This document shows positions 44,033 to 52,870 of a stretch of 54,572 nucleotides of DNA, piece by piece (position 1 is the first letter of the stretch; each line of letters opens with the position of its first letter). The notes under the pieces were generated by a model, which did not search any database, was not told the origin of the DNA, and worked only from the letters and a program-made list of their open reading frames with translations. The stretch spans positions 1-54,572 of the forward strand of contig PIVL01000002.1 in the NCBI GenBank assembly GCA_003354145.1, written 5' to 3'. The DNA comes from Paracoccaceae bacterium (GTDB lineage: Bacteria > Pseudomonadota > Alphaproteobacteria > Rhodobacterales > Rhodobacteraceae). The translations under genes and the position numbers were made by a program.

Positions 44033-45316
44033 GTGACGAACCCGCAAATCCCCTCTGAGAGCGACACGCTTTCTAACGCGCGGCTTCGTGAACAAGCAAC
44101 GCGTGAGGTTCTGCAAGTCATCAGCCAGTCCCGCGATGACGAATTGCCGGTATTGCAAACCATTCTGGAAGCCGCGTCTCGCCTTTGCAACGCGCCTCTG
44201 GCGTTTGTGAGCAGGGTAAATAGAGCGGGCACGCATCTGAGCATTCCGGCGCAGCGTGGGGCACGGGCAGAAATGCAAAAAGTGTTTGCAGAAGCGGTTC
44301 ATTCAGTTGAAGATTCCGGGATCGTTTCCGCTCAAGTTGTACGCCGCAAGTCGATCATTCACATTGCGGACATGGCAACAGATCCGCAATTTGATCGCGC
44401 CGACCTGCGCCGTGCCGAACTGATCGATATCGAAGGGGTCCGGTCCTACCTGGTAGTGCCTATGCTGTTGGACGATGTTTGTTTTGGCACCATCAACTTA
44501 TACCGCCGCCACGTTGCTCCATTTTCGGATGATGAGATTGCTCTTGTTGAAACTTTTGCCGAGCAGGCGGTGATTGCCGTTGAAAACGTCCGCCAGTTCA
44601 AAGCACTGGAAACATTGAACGCCGAACTTGAGGACCGCGTAACAGAACAAGTCGACCAGCTCGAACGGCTGGGACGTCTGCGCCGGTTCCTGTCTCCGCA
44701 GGTGGCGGACGCAGTGGTCTCCAAGGGGGACAATGCGCAGCTTGGCAGTCATCGGGCGATGATCGCGATCCTGTTTTGCGATATCCGTGGCTTTACTGCG
44801 TTTTGCGAAAGTGCGGAGCCAGAAGAAACCATCGAAGTGTTGCAGACCTTTCACGAGACCTTGGGTAAGCTGATCCACGATGCCGGGGCCGGATTCGACC
44901 ATCGTTCAGGTGATGGCATCATGGTGATTTTCAATGACCCAATCCCATGTGATGACCCGGCAGAGGCGGCATTGCGCGTGGCCTTTGACATGCGCGAAGC
45001 GATGGACCAACTGTGCGCTGGCTGGCGAAAGCTTGGCCATCGGTTGGGTTTTGGCGTTGGCATTTCTCTGGGCTATGCCACGGTAGGCATGGTCGGGTTT
45101 GAGGGGCGTTATGATTACACTGCCAGCGGAACGGCGGTCAATCTGGCCTCGCGCCTGTGCGATCAGGCAGCGGATCGTGAGATATTGCTAAGCCCACGCG
45201 CCGCCATCGCAACCGAAGATATAGCGATACAGGAACCTGCGGGTGATCTGACGCTCAAAGGGTTTCAGGCACCGGTCGTGGTGGTCCGTGCAACTGAATT
45301 GAAGAGGGCCGTATGA
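44033..45316 (+). CDS. GAF-domain class III adenylate/guanylate cyclase
   Basis: 427 residues from GTG 44033 (AAGGG upstream). Residues ~25-190 form a GAF sensor (LPVLQTILEAASRLCNAPLA ... VPMLLDDVCFGTINLYRRH), ~196-222 a coiled coil (ALETLNAELEDRVTEQVDQL), ~235-410 a class III cyclase with both metal aspartates (LFCDIRGFTAF; RSGDGIMVIF) and the Asn/Arg pair (AVNLASRLCDQA). Soluble, no membrane helix. It lies between the binding protein and the permease genes of a branched-chain-type transporter on the same strand, which suggests that its second messenger reports on the same substrate. Unlike its neighbours it is intact. Confidence 0.92.
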   Translation: MTNPQIPSESDTLSNARLREQATREVLQVISQSRDDELPVLQTILEAASRLCNAPLAFVSRVNRAGTHLSIPAQRGARAEMQKVFAEAVHSVEDSGIVSAQVVRRKSIIHIADMATDPQFDRADLRRAELIDIEGVRSYLVVPMLLDDVCFGTINLYRRHVAPFSDDEIALVETFAEQAVIAVENVRQFKALETLNAELEDRVTEQVDQLERLGRLRRFLSPQVADAVVSKGDNAQLGSHRAMIAILFCDIRGFTAFCESAEPEETIEVLQTFHETLGKLIHDAGAGFDHRSGDGIMVIFNDPIPCDDPAEAALRVAFDMREAMDQLCAGWRKLGHRLGFGVGISLGYATVGMVGFEGRYDYTASGTAVNLASRLCDQAADREILLSPRAAIATEDIAIQEPAGDLTLKGFQAPVVVVRATELKRAV

Positions 45317-45354
45317 CACAATTTTCCAGACAATCTGACAAGGAAACTAAGTAA

Positions 45355-46283
45355 GTGGAATTCGGACCTTATCTTATGCTGGCCTCGCTAGAGGGGGCAG
45401 TGACTGCTGCGGTGTTGGCGCTGACTGCGGTTGGCCTGTCGCTGGTCTTTGGTGTCATGCGGGTGGTGAATGTCGCGCATGGCGAATTCTTCATGCTTGG
45501 GGCGGTGCTGGCGTGGTGGGTCACATCCTCCATTGGTGGTCAGGGGCGATCGGGTTTGCGATAGCGCTGGTGGTGGTGCCGATACTGGTCGGATTGCTTG
45601 CAGTCTTTGCGGATATCGCTGTTCTGAAACGGTTGGATTATGATCCTGAACGGACCATCGTCGCGACCATTGGTATTCTTTATATTATTCAGTAGGTTAC
45701 GCTGATGACCTATGGTCCGGATGCGCGGCCGGTCGAGCCTCCGTTCAACACCCGTCTTGCTATTCCGTGGTTTGAATTTACTGATGGCAGGTTTCAGATG
45801 TACTGGCCATGGGGCCTAAGCACGACAAGCTATAAGCTGGGCGTAATCGCAGCCGCAGCGGTGGTTCTGATTGGCGTCTGGGTGCTGATGGTACGAACCA
45901 AAATCGGATTGTTGATGCGCGCCACGCAACTGGATCGTGAAATGGCGCTGGCCTTTGGTATCCCGGTTGAGCGCATCTATGCCATCGTGTTTGGCATTGG
46001 CGCTGGGCTGGCGGCGATGGCTGCGGTGCTGATCGTACCGATCCAACAGGCGCATTATTTGATGGGGGGAGATCCGCTGCTGCTGTCGTTCATCGTTGTT
46101 ATCATCGGTGGGCTGGGCAGCCTGCCGGGAACAGTTCTTGCGGCCATTTTGATTGGTCTTAGCGACGGCATCATCTCGGTTTTCTTCTCGCCCACGCTGG
46201 CGAAAATCTTGGCAACGTCGCTGGTTGCCTTGGTGTTGGTGTTCCGCCCGCAAGGGTTGTTCGGGGTGCGTGCCCATGACTGA
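45355..46283 (+). pseudogene. livH: Permease LivH, frameshifted and with in-frame stop
   Basis: Starts at GTG 45355 with AGGA upstream. It begins like LivH (GVMRVVNVAHGEFFMLGAVL) but leaves frame at about 45540-45550; the protein continues one base over (AIGFAIALVVVPILVGLLAV) until an in-frame TAG at 45693-45695 following TATATTATTCAG; here related proteins usually have a second glutamine (CAG to TAG is one transition). The remainder, from LMTYGPDARPVEPP to FRPQGLFGVRAHD, is well conserved and ends at 46283. Total 929 bases, one short of 310 codons. Two independent lesions make a functional permease unlikely. Confidence 0.88.
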
Positions 46284-47220
46284 TACGTCTCGGATGCTGG
46301 TGCTGCACATTGCAGTTCTGGCGCTTTTGTTTGCGCTGCAATTCGTGCTGCCCGCCTATCATCACGGTAATTTGGCGCGGATCATGGTGCTGGCGTCCTA
46401 TGCAGTCGGATTCAACGTGTTGTTCGGCTACACTGGCTTGCTTAGCCTTGGCCACGCCTTGTTCTTTGCCGCTGGGATGTACGGCATGGGGCTGGCGATC
46501 CGATTATTTGAGGCATCCTCGGCCACGGCCTTGATCGCCGGGATAGTGACCGGAGTTGCCATCTCGCTCATCATCGGGGCACTGGCCCTTCGCGCTGTTG
46601 GCATTGCTTTCATGATCGTCACATTGATGTTCGCGCAAGTCGGTTATCTGACCATCCTCTATTTTTGAGAATACACCCGCGGCGACGAAGGTTTTGTCAT
46701 CCAACAGGCCGAACGTATCCTTTGGGGCATTGACCTTAGTGACCCCACCAACCGCCATTTTTTCGCCTTGACCCTGTTTGCCGTCTGCTTGCTGGCGACG
46801 TTGCGTTTGGTGCAACGCCCTTTCGGCAAGACATTGATTGCCATTCGCGAGAATGAAGATCGCACGCGCATGTTGGGCTATGACGTGTTTGGCCTTAAAT
46901 TGGCAGCCGTGGTGATCTCCGGTACGATTTCCGCCGCAGCCGGGGCATTTTATGGTCTGTTATTCGGCTATGTCGGGGCGACATTTGCCACCGTACAATA
47001 TTCGATCTTACCACTGCTTTGGGTACTGCTTGGCGGCACCGGCACCATTCTTGGCCCGCTCGTCGGCACGCTTTTCATGTTCTACCTGATTGATTTGTCC
47101 AGCGCGGTGACGTCGGCCTATATGCTTATCGCCGGCGTGGTCCTTGTGGCCTTAACCTTGTTTGCCCCCCAGGGTATCGTTGGGGAGTTGCGAAAACGGC
47201 TCTGGAAAGATTTGCCATGA
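46276..47220 (+). pseudogene. livM: Permease LivM, in-frame TGA
   Basis: ATG 46276 overlaps the livH stop. The frame encodes LLFGYTGLLSLGHALFFAAGM and other LivM features, hits TGA at 46666-46668 after QVGYLTILYF, then continues in the same frame with EYTRGDEGFVIQQAERILWG, the loop RENEDRTRMLGYDVFGLKL and ends at 47220. Restored length 314 residues, normal. One substitution accounts for it. The part after the stop has no good ribosome site, so an intact permease is not expected unless the TGA is read through. Confidence 0.85.
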
Positions 47221-47924
47221 GCCTGCTTTCAACCCGTGGTTTGTCGAAAAGTTTCGCCGGTTTGAAAGCCGTGGAAAACGTCGATTTCGATCTGCCCGAA
47301 GGACAAATTCGCGCTTTGATCGGCCCAAACGGGGCAGGCAAGACCACGTTTGTCGGCATGTTGTGCGGTCGTACCGCACCAACAACCGGTAGCGTGTCGT
47401 TTGACGGACATGACATATCGCATCTGCCTGCACATAGGCGGATCAATCTGGGCATGGCCTATACGTTTCAGATTACCTCGGTCTTCGCCAATCTTAGCGT
47501 CGATGAAAACGTCGCGCTGGCGGCTCGGCGTCGGCTTGAGGGGCCTGAGGTTGCAACGCATGTGTTGGCGGCATTGCAAAAAGTGGGCCTTCAGGATCGA
47601 TTGGACCAACGGGCCGGAGATTTGAGTTATGGCCATCAACGCCTGCTGGAAATCGCCATGAGGCTGGTGCAAGACCCGCGATTGCTGATTTTGGATGAAC
47701 CGACGCAGGGCCTTTCTGATAGCGAAATTGATGCTTTCAAAAGATTGATCCGAGGGCTTGTGCCCCAAACCACAATCCTTTTGATCGAACATAATATGAG
47801 CGTGGTGATGGAAACAGCCGATATGGTGTCGGTGTTGAATTTTGGTAAAATCCTTGCCGAGGGCACACCGGATGACATTCACGCCAATGCGGATGTTCAA
47901 GCCGCCTATCTGGGGACAGGCTGA
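47217..47924 (+). CDS. livG: Branched-chain-type ABC transporter ATPase LivG
   Basis: 235 residues. Walker A GPNGAGKTT, AYTFQITSVFANLSVDENVA, signature LSYGHQRLLE, Walker B LLILDEPTQGLS and LLIEHNMSVVMETADMV are all intact. Overlaps livM by four bases (ATGA) and livF by one base. The ATPase is preserved although both permeases upstream are broken, which suggests recent damage or use with another permease. Confidence 0.94.
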   Translation: MSLLSTRGLSKSFAGLKAVENVDFDLPEGQIRALIGPNGAGKTTFVGMLCGRTAPTTGSVSFDGHDISHLPAHRRINLGMAYTFQITSVFANLSVDENVALAARRRLEGPEVATHVLAALQKVGLQDRLDQRAGDLSYGHQRLLEIAMRLVQDPRLLILDEPTQGLSDSEIDAFKRLIRGLVPQTTILLIEHNMSVVMETADMVSVLNFGKILAEGTPDDIHANADVQAAYLGTG

Positions 47925-48619
47925 TGTTGGAACTGAAATCCCTGAACGTCGCCTATGGGCAGGCTCAGATTCTGCGGGACTTCTCGCTAGAGGTCAGAGC
48001 TGGTGAAATCCTTTGTCTTCTGGGGCGAAACGGCGCCGGAAAAACCACCACGATGAAGGCGATTATGGGGCTATTGCCGCTGATGTCTGGTCAGGTGGTG
48101 CTGGACAAAGACGTGATCAGTGAGTTGCCCGCGCATAAAGTCGCGGCTGCCGGGATTGGCTATATCCCGCAGGGTCGGCGGTTGTTTTCCGAACTGACAG
48201 TGGCGCAGAACATCGAGATCGGGTTGATGGTGCGTAACTCTGGGCCAGAGGTTCTTGAGGGGGTTTTGGAATTGTTTCCGCGTCTGCGCGAACGCTATCA
48301 TCAACGTGCGCAAACCTTATCAGGAGGCGAGCAGCAGATGCTGGCGACAGCCCGCGCCTTGTGTCTGGAACCCAAAGTGTTGCTGCTGGATGAGCCGACA
48401 GAAGGGTTGCAACCGTCGATGATCGAGGCCATTCGTCGGGTTATCGTCGTGATGCGGGACCGGGGAGTAGCGATCATTCTGGTGGAACAGCGGGTTGATG
48501 CGGTGTTGTCAGTGGCGGACCGGGTTAGTTTCATCGACAACGGGCGCAATGACGGCGCGATGAGCGCGGCTGATCTGCAACACAACCCGTCGATACTGAA
48601 ACAGCATTTGGGCGTATAA
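47924..48619 (+). CDS. livF: Branched-chain-type ABC transporter ATPase LivF
   Basis: 231 residues. Walker A GRNGAGKTT, YIPQGRRLFSELTVAQNIEIG, signature LSGGEQQM, Walker B VLLLDEPTEGLQP and ILVEQRVDAVLSVADRV intact. Final gene of the transporter operon; a compound palindromic repeat follows its stop after eight bases. Confidence 0.94.
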   Translation: MLELKSLNVAYGQAQILRDFSLEVRAGEILCLLGRNGAGKTTTMKAIMGLLPLMSGQVVLDKDVISELPAHKVAAAGIGYIPQGRRLFSELTVAQNIEIGLMVRNSGPEVLEGVLELFPRLRERYHQRAQTLSGGEQQMLATARALCLEPKVLLLDEPTEGLQPSMIEAIRRVIVVMRDRGVAIILVEQRVDAVLSVADRVSFIDNGRNDGAMSAADLQHNPSILKQHLGV

Positions 48620-48626
48620 GCTGCTG

Positions 48627-48744
48627 CTAAAGCGTTTCGAGTTAAAGTTGAGACACGACTTTAACTCGAAATGCGCGAAACATCCAAGTGTCGTGGGCGT
48701 TTCGACATATTGTTATGATTCAACAATATGTCAAAACGCTTTAG
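48627..48744. repeat. Compound palindromic intergenic element between convergent livF and marR
   Basis: Two stem-loops share the arm start GCGTTTCGA: stem A 48632-48648 with 48658-48674 (17 bp, one mismatch, 9-base loop) and stem B 48697-48714 with 48722-48739 (18 bp, one mismatch, 7-base loop). In addition the outer ends 48627-48640 (CTAAAGCGTTTCGA) and 48731-48744 are inverted copies, so the whole could fold as one cruciform. The right end forms the last codons and TAA stop (48741-48743) of the convergent marR gene. Looks like a dispersed repeat recruited as bidirectional terminator. Confidence 0.8.
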
Positions 48745-49160
48745 GTCAGCTTTTTCAGCAATCGTAAGAATTCCTGTTGTTCTGCCTCACTCAGTGGCTC
48801 AAGTGTTTTTTGCGTCACTTCGTGGGCCGTATCTACGATGGTGCGAAACAGTGTCACTCCGGCTTTTGTCGGCTCAACGAATATCCGTCGCTGATCATCC
48901 GGATCCGGGCGCGAGGCGACCAGCCCTTTGTGTCGCAACCGATCCACTACACCCTTGATCGTTGCGGCATCCATGGCTGTTGCCCGGCCCAATGCGTTCT
49001 GTGAAAGATGCTGCAATTCGCACAGCCTGGCCAAAGCCGCAAACTGCGTCGGTGTCAGTTCCGGCACAAGTCGCGCGAACAAACCCAGGTGCCGCTGATT
49101 GGCCCGTCGCATTAGAAACCCGACCTGATCGCCCAGCATATATGTCGGCACTTGTGCCAT
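48741..49160 (-). CDS. MarR-family regulator of the N-heterocycle module
   Basis: 139 residues from ATG 49160 with GGAGG six bases upstream; the longer frame to 49217 runs into the promoter. Winged helix-turn-helix: LTPTQFAALARLCELQHLSQ, NALGRATAMDAATIKGVVDR and wing ASRPDPDDQRRIFVEPTKAG. Divergent from the FAD subunit gene across a 120-base gap that holds a good promoter with a TTGT-N6-ACAA site. Predicted repressor of the oxidation genes, ligand probably the heteroaromatic acid. Confidence 0.92.
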   Translation of the reverse strand: MAQVPTYMLGDQVGFLMRRANQRHLGLFARLVPELTPTQFAALARLCELQHLSQNALGRATAMDAATIKGVVDRLRHKGLVASRPDPDDQRRIFVEPTKAGVTLFRTIVDTAHEVTQKTLEPLSEAEQQEFLRLLKKLT

Positions 49161-49184
49161 TGTGGCCTCCGTTTGTGTCTTATG

Positions 49185-49231
49185 TTGACAGGTCTCGATC
49201 CCTGCCGCAAAATCCATTTGTATACTGACAA
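49185..49231 (+). promoter_or_regulatory. Sigma-70-type promoter with MarR-like operator
   Basis: TTGACA (49185-49190), 17-base spacer, CAAAAT (49208-49213), then an imperfect palindrome TTGT-N6-ACAA at 49218-49231 (TTGTATACTGACAA) covering the likely transcription start. This motif resembles operators of MarR regulators of aromatic acid genes. Directs transcription into the FAD subunit gene at 49281. Confidence 0.65.
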
Positions 49232-49280
49232 CTTTTGTCTCTTCAACGATCCCACGAGACTAGGCTCAGGAGACCCGGCA

Positions 49281-50135
49281 GTGAACGCTTACCACAGGCC
49301 TGAAAGTTTAAAAGATGCTTTGGCCTTGATAGCAGATAATCCGCTGACGCTGGCGGCCGGCTGTACTGACTTATTCCCGGCGACAGAATTTCAGGAATTG
49401 CCAGGAGCGGTGCTTGATCTGACCGGTATTGCCGGACTGCGTGGAATCACGACTGGGACCGACGGCTGGCGTATTGGCGCGACTACAACCTGGAGCGACG
49501 TAATCGCTGCCGACCTTCCTGCTGCCTTTGATATGCTGAAACAGGCGGCGGCCGAGGTTGGGTCGGTTCAGATCCAAAACGCCGGAACCATTGCCGGAAA
49601 CTTGTGTAACGCCTCGCCTGCAGCAGATGGTGTGCCGCCTTTGCTGGCGCTGGACGCTGAGGTTGAACTGTCTTCAATCAATGGCCAGCGCCGTGTGCCG
49701 CTGGATGCGTTTCTGACCGGAGTACGCCGTACGGCTTTGCAATCCGGTGAAATTGTATCGGCGATATTGGTCCCAGGAAAGGCAGGGCATGGGCGCAGTG
49801 GTTTTGCCAAGCTGGGCGCGCGCAAATATCTGGTGATTTCAATTGCGATGGTTGCTGTTCGGTTGATTGAAGAGCACGGAAATGTATCGGAAATAGCCTT
49901 GTCCGTCGGAGCCTGCGGTGCTGTGGCGACCCGATTGACGGATTTGGAAAGTCGGCTCACAGGGCAATCAGTTGCGGGTTTGGCCGAAAAAATAGACAAG
50001 AAATACCTGGCCGAAACATTGACCCCGATCAGTGACTTGCGCGGCGATGCAGCCTATCGGATCACCGCCGCAACTGAGTTGCTGCGTCGCACAGTGACCG
50101 ATTTGGCTGACCAGTGTGGGGGGCTTTCAGCATGA
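49281..50135 (+). CDS. FAD-binding subunit of a xanthine-dehydrogenase-family molybdenum hydroxylase (CoxM type)
   Basis: 284 residues from GTG 49281 with CAGGAGA upstream; the longer frame overlaps the promoter. Contains the FAD-binding stretches LAAGCTDLFPATEF (with the usual AGGTD replaced by AGCTD) and SVQIQNAGTIAGNLCNASPA, and ARKYLVISIAMVAVRL. It passes electrons from the iron-sulfur clusters of the molybdenum subunit to NAD+ or another acceptor. Overlaps the next gene as ATGA. Confidence 0.93.
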   Translation: MNAYHRPESLKDALALIADNPLTLAAGCTDLFPATEFQELPGAVLDLTGIAGLRGITTGTDGWRIGATTTWSDVIAADLPAAFDMLKQAAAEVGSVQIQNAGTIAGNLCNASPAADGVPPLLALDAEVELSSINGQRRVPLDAFLTGVRRTALQSGEIVSAILVPGKAGHGRSGFAKLGARKYLVISIAMVAVRLIEEHGNVSEIALSVGACGAVATRLTDLESRLTGQSVAGLAEKIDKKYLAETLTPISDLRGDAAYRITAATELLRRTVTDLADQCGGLSA

Positions 50136-52870
50136 AAGACCTGCCTTCCTCTCAGATGCGGGTCAATGGTCAAACCGTCAATGTCTCGGCTGTTGCCGGA
50201 CGCAGGCTCTCAGACGTTCTGCGCGATGAGTTGGGCCTGAAAGGTACCAAAGTCGGCTGTGATGCCGGGGATTGCGGCGCTTGCACCGTTTTGCTGAACG
50301 GAGCGCCGGTATGTTCCTGCTTAACCCCGGTTGCTCAGGCGATTGATGCAGAAATCGCCACGGTCGAGGGGCTGTCCGGCGATGCGCTTGGCAATCTGCA
50401 ACGGGCGTTCCTGCGACATGGTGCGGCGCAATGTGGCATCTGCACGCCGGGCATGCTGATCGCGGCAACTGCGTTGCTGGAACAGACCTTGACGCCCAGC
50501 CGTCACGAAGTTGAAACCGCACTTGGCGGAGTGCTCTGCCGTTGCACCGGCTATCACAAGATTGTCGAGGCAATACTGGATGTTGGTGGCGAGACTACCG
50601 CGGTAAACCCTAGTGCAGGTAAAGCCGTCGGCACCCGGGTCGAGCGGCTGGACGGCCTGTCCAAATTAGATGGCAGTGAGGTTTTTGGTGCCGATTATGT
50701 ACCTGTTGATACGTTGCTGGTGCGCGCCATCCGTTCGCCGCATTTTGCAGCGAAGTTCACCATTGGTAATGTTGCCAGCTGGCTGGCGATGCTTCCCGGA
50801 CAGGTTCGGGTTTTTACAGCTGCTGACATCCCCGGTGATAACCGGTTCAGTGTAATCACAGCATTTATCGACCAACCCGCCCTTGCTGACGGCCACGTGC
50901 GCATGATGGGCGAGGCCGTGGCGCTGATTGCCGGAAACCCGTCATTGATCGAAGCTATTGATCTGGCAGATTTTCCGATCACATGGCAGCCGGAAACCGA
51001 ATTGCTTGATACAAACGCTGCGCTGGACGGCGACGCGACGCAACTTCATACGGATCGCGTTGGCAACATCCTGATTGCAGGCAAAGTCAAAACCGGCGCT
51101 CCTGAAAAGGCCATTCAAACGGCTGTCCACACCGCCAAAATGTCCATGGAAACTGGCTATGTCGAACACGCCTATATTGAACCCGAAGCTGGTGTGGCGT
51201 GGATGGAGGGTGATGTTCTTGTCATTCAGGCCTGCACGCAGGCCCCGGTAATGGACCGCGACGACACGGCCCGTGTGTTGGGCCTGTCACAGGATAAGCT
51301 GCGCATTATCCCGTCGGCCGCTGGTGGTGGATTTGGTTCAAAGCTGGATCTTTCGGTGCAACCTCTAATCGGGCTGGTGGCGTTAAAAACCGGCCGACCC
51401 GCGCGTATGGTCTATACGCGACGTGAAAGCATGGCCACGACCACAAAACGCCACCCGGCAAAGATGACAGCGCAGATCGGAGCAGATGCCGAGGGGCGCG
51501 TTACCGGGATGGTTTTTGACGGCGATTTCAATACAGGTGCCTATTCCAGCTGGGGCCCAACCGTCGCTGTAAGGGTACCGGTACATGCCTCGGGGCCTTA
51601 CAAAACGCCTAATTATGACGCGAGCGCACGGGCGGTACATACCAATGGCCCGGTATCAGGCGCATTTCGCGGATTTGGTGTGCCACAGGCGGCGATTCTG
51701 CAGGAAACGCTGTATGATGACCTGGCGAACATGGCTGGCATCGACCGGCTTAAATTCCGTCAGATCAATGCGTTGGAAAATGGTGATTTCACAGTCTGTG
51801 GTCAGCAATTGTTCGGCGTTGGTATCCGCGAATGTCTGGATGGGTTGCAAGTTGCGTGGAATACGGCATTGCTGGACGCGCAGGATTTTAATGCCGAAAA
51901 CACCACTCTGAAACGTGGTGTTGGCATTGCGTCGTGCTGGTATGGCTGTGGCAATACCTCCCTGCCCAATCCGTCGACCATCCGGGTCGGGTTTACAGCA
52001 AAGGGCCATCTGCGCCTGCATCAGGGTGCGACTGATATTGGACAAGGTGCCAACACCGTTATAGCGCAGATATGCGCTGATGCGTTGGGCTTGCCGGTCA
52101 GCGATTTTGAACTGATCGGGCCTGATACATTCCTGACACCGGATTGCGGGAAAACTTCGGCGTCGCGCCAGACCTATGTCACCGGAACGGCGGCGCTGCT
52201 GGCGGGTGCTGAGCTGCGCCGCAAAATCCTGAGCCTTGGCAATATGGGTCCTGATGCGATCATCACTCTGAAAGATGGTGTCCTACATATCAGCGACGGG
52301 CAGGCTCTGCGTGACATTGTGCTGGCAGATATGACACCAGATGATCGCGGTTATGCGTTGTCTGCACAAGAGAGCTATGACCCGCCGACCGAACCGCTTG
52401 ATGAAAACGGGCAGGGGCGACCTTACGCGGTTTATGGTTATGGCGCGCAGATCGCAGAGGTCGAAGTGGATACCGCCCTTGGAACGGTCAAAACCCGGCG
52501 TGTTACCGCCGCGCAGGATCTTGGCCGCACTATCAATCCGCTTTTGGCCGAGGGCCAGATCGAAGGCGGAATTGCCCAGGGGCTGGGGCTGGCGTTGATG
52601 GAGGAATTCGTTCCCGGACGCACCGAAAACCTGCATGATTATCTGATCCCAACTGTTGGCGACATGCCCCAGGTTGATTCAATTCTGATCGAGATTGCTG
52701 ACTCCGAGGGCCCGTTTGGTGCCAAAGGTCTGGGCGAGCATGTGCTGATCCCAACAGCGCCTGCGATCCTGAATGCGATCCATCATGCAACGGGGGCCCG
52801 CATTACACAATTACCGGCACTGCCGCATCGAGTGCTGGCAGCGATCAAAAAGGGGGCGACGAATGACTGA
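50132..52870 (+). CDS. Fused [2Fe-2S] and molybdopterin subunits of a xanthine-dehydrogenase-family hydroxylase
   Basis: 912 residues. Residues ~1-155 are the two-cluster iron-sulfur domain: CDAGDCGACTVLL...CSC (plant-type cluster) and QCGICTPGM...CRCTGY (second cluster). Residues ~165-912 are the molybdenum domain: SAAGGGFGSKLDL, GAFRGFGVPQ, DCGKTSASRQTYVTG and the catalytic glutamate in GPFGAKGLGEHV. The two are normally separate genes in CoxMSL-type enzymes; here they are one chain, but without the FAD domain. Such enzymes hydroxylate N-heteroaromatics or purines next to nitrogen using water. The downstream gene points to a nicotinate- or pyrimidine-like ring. Confidence 0.94.
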   Translation: MKDLPSSQMRVNGQTVNVSAVAGRRLSDVLRDELGLKGTKVGCDAGDCGACTVLLNGAPVCSCLTPVAQAIDAEIATVEGLSGDALGNLQRAFLRHGAAQCGICTPGMLIAATALLEQTLTPSRHEVETALGGVLCRCTGYHKIVEAILDVGGETTAVNPSAGKAVGTRVERLDGLSKLDGSEVFGADYVPVDTLLVRAIRSPHFAAKFTIGNVASWLAMLPGQVRVFTAADIPGDNRFSVITAFIDQPALADGHVRMMGEAVALIAGNPSLIEAIDLADFPITWQPETELLDTNAALDGDATQLHTDRVGNILIAGKVKTGAPEKAIQTAVHTAKMSMETGYVEHAYIEPEAGVAWMEGDVLVIQACTQAPVMDRDDTARVLGLSQDKLRIIPSAAGGGFGSKLDLSVQPLIGLVALKTGRPARMVYTRRESMATTTKRHPAKMTAQIGADAEGRVTGMVFDGDFNTGAYSSWGPTVAVRVPVHASGPYKTPNYDASARAVHTNGPVSGAFRGFGVPQAAILQETLYDDLANMAGIDRLKFRQINALENGDFTVCGQQLFGVGIRECLDGLQVAWNTALLDAQDFNAENTTLKRGVGIASCWYGCGNTSLPNPSTIRVGFTAKGHLRLHQGATDIGQGANTVIAQICADALGLPVSDFELIGPDTFLTPDCGKTSASRQTYVTGTAALLAGAELRRKILSLGNMGPDAIITLKDGVLHISDGQALRDIVLADMTPDDRGYALSAQESYDPPTEPLDENGQGRPYAVYGYGAQIAEVEVDTALGTVKTRRVTAAQDLGRTINPLLAEGQIEGGIAQGLGLALMEEFVPGRTENLHDYLIPTVGDMPQVDSILIEIADSEGPFGAKGLGEHVLIPTAPAILNAIHHATGARITQLPALPHRVLAAIKKGATND

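Noticed and set aside
45693-46668. In-frame TAG in livH and TGA in livM as recoded pyrrolysine or selenocysteine codons
   Set aside because: No UGA-specific structure is evident after the codon, transporters do not use these residues, and neighbouring frameshifts point to ordinary decay.
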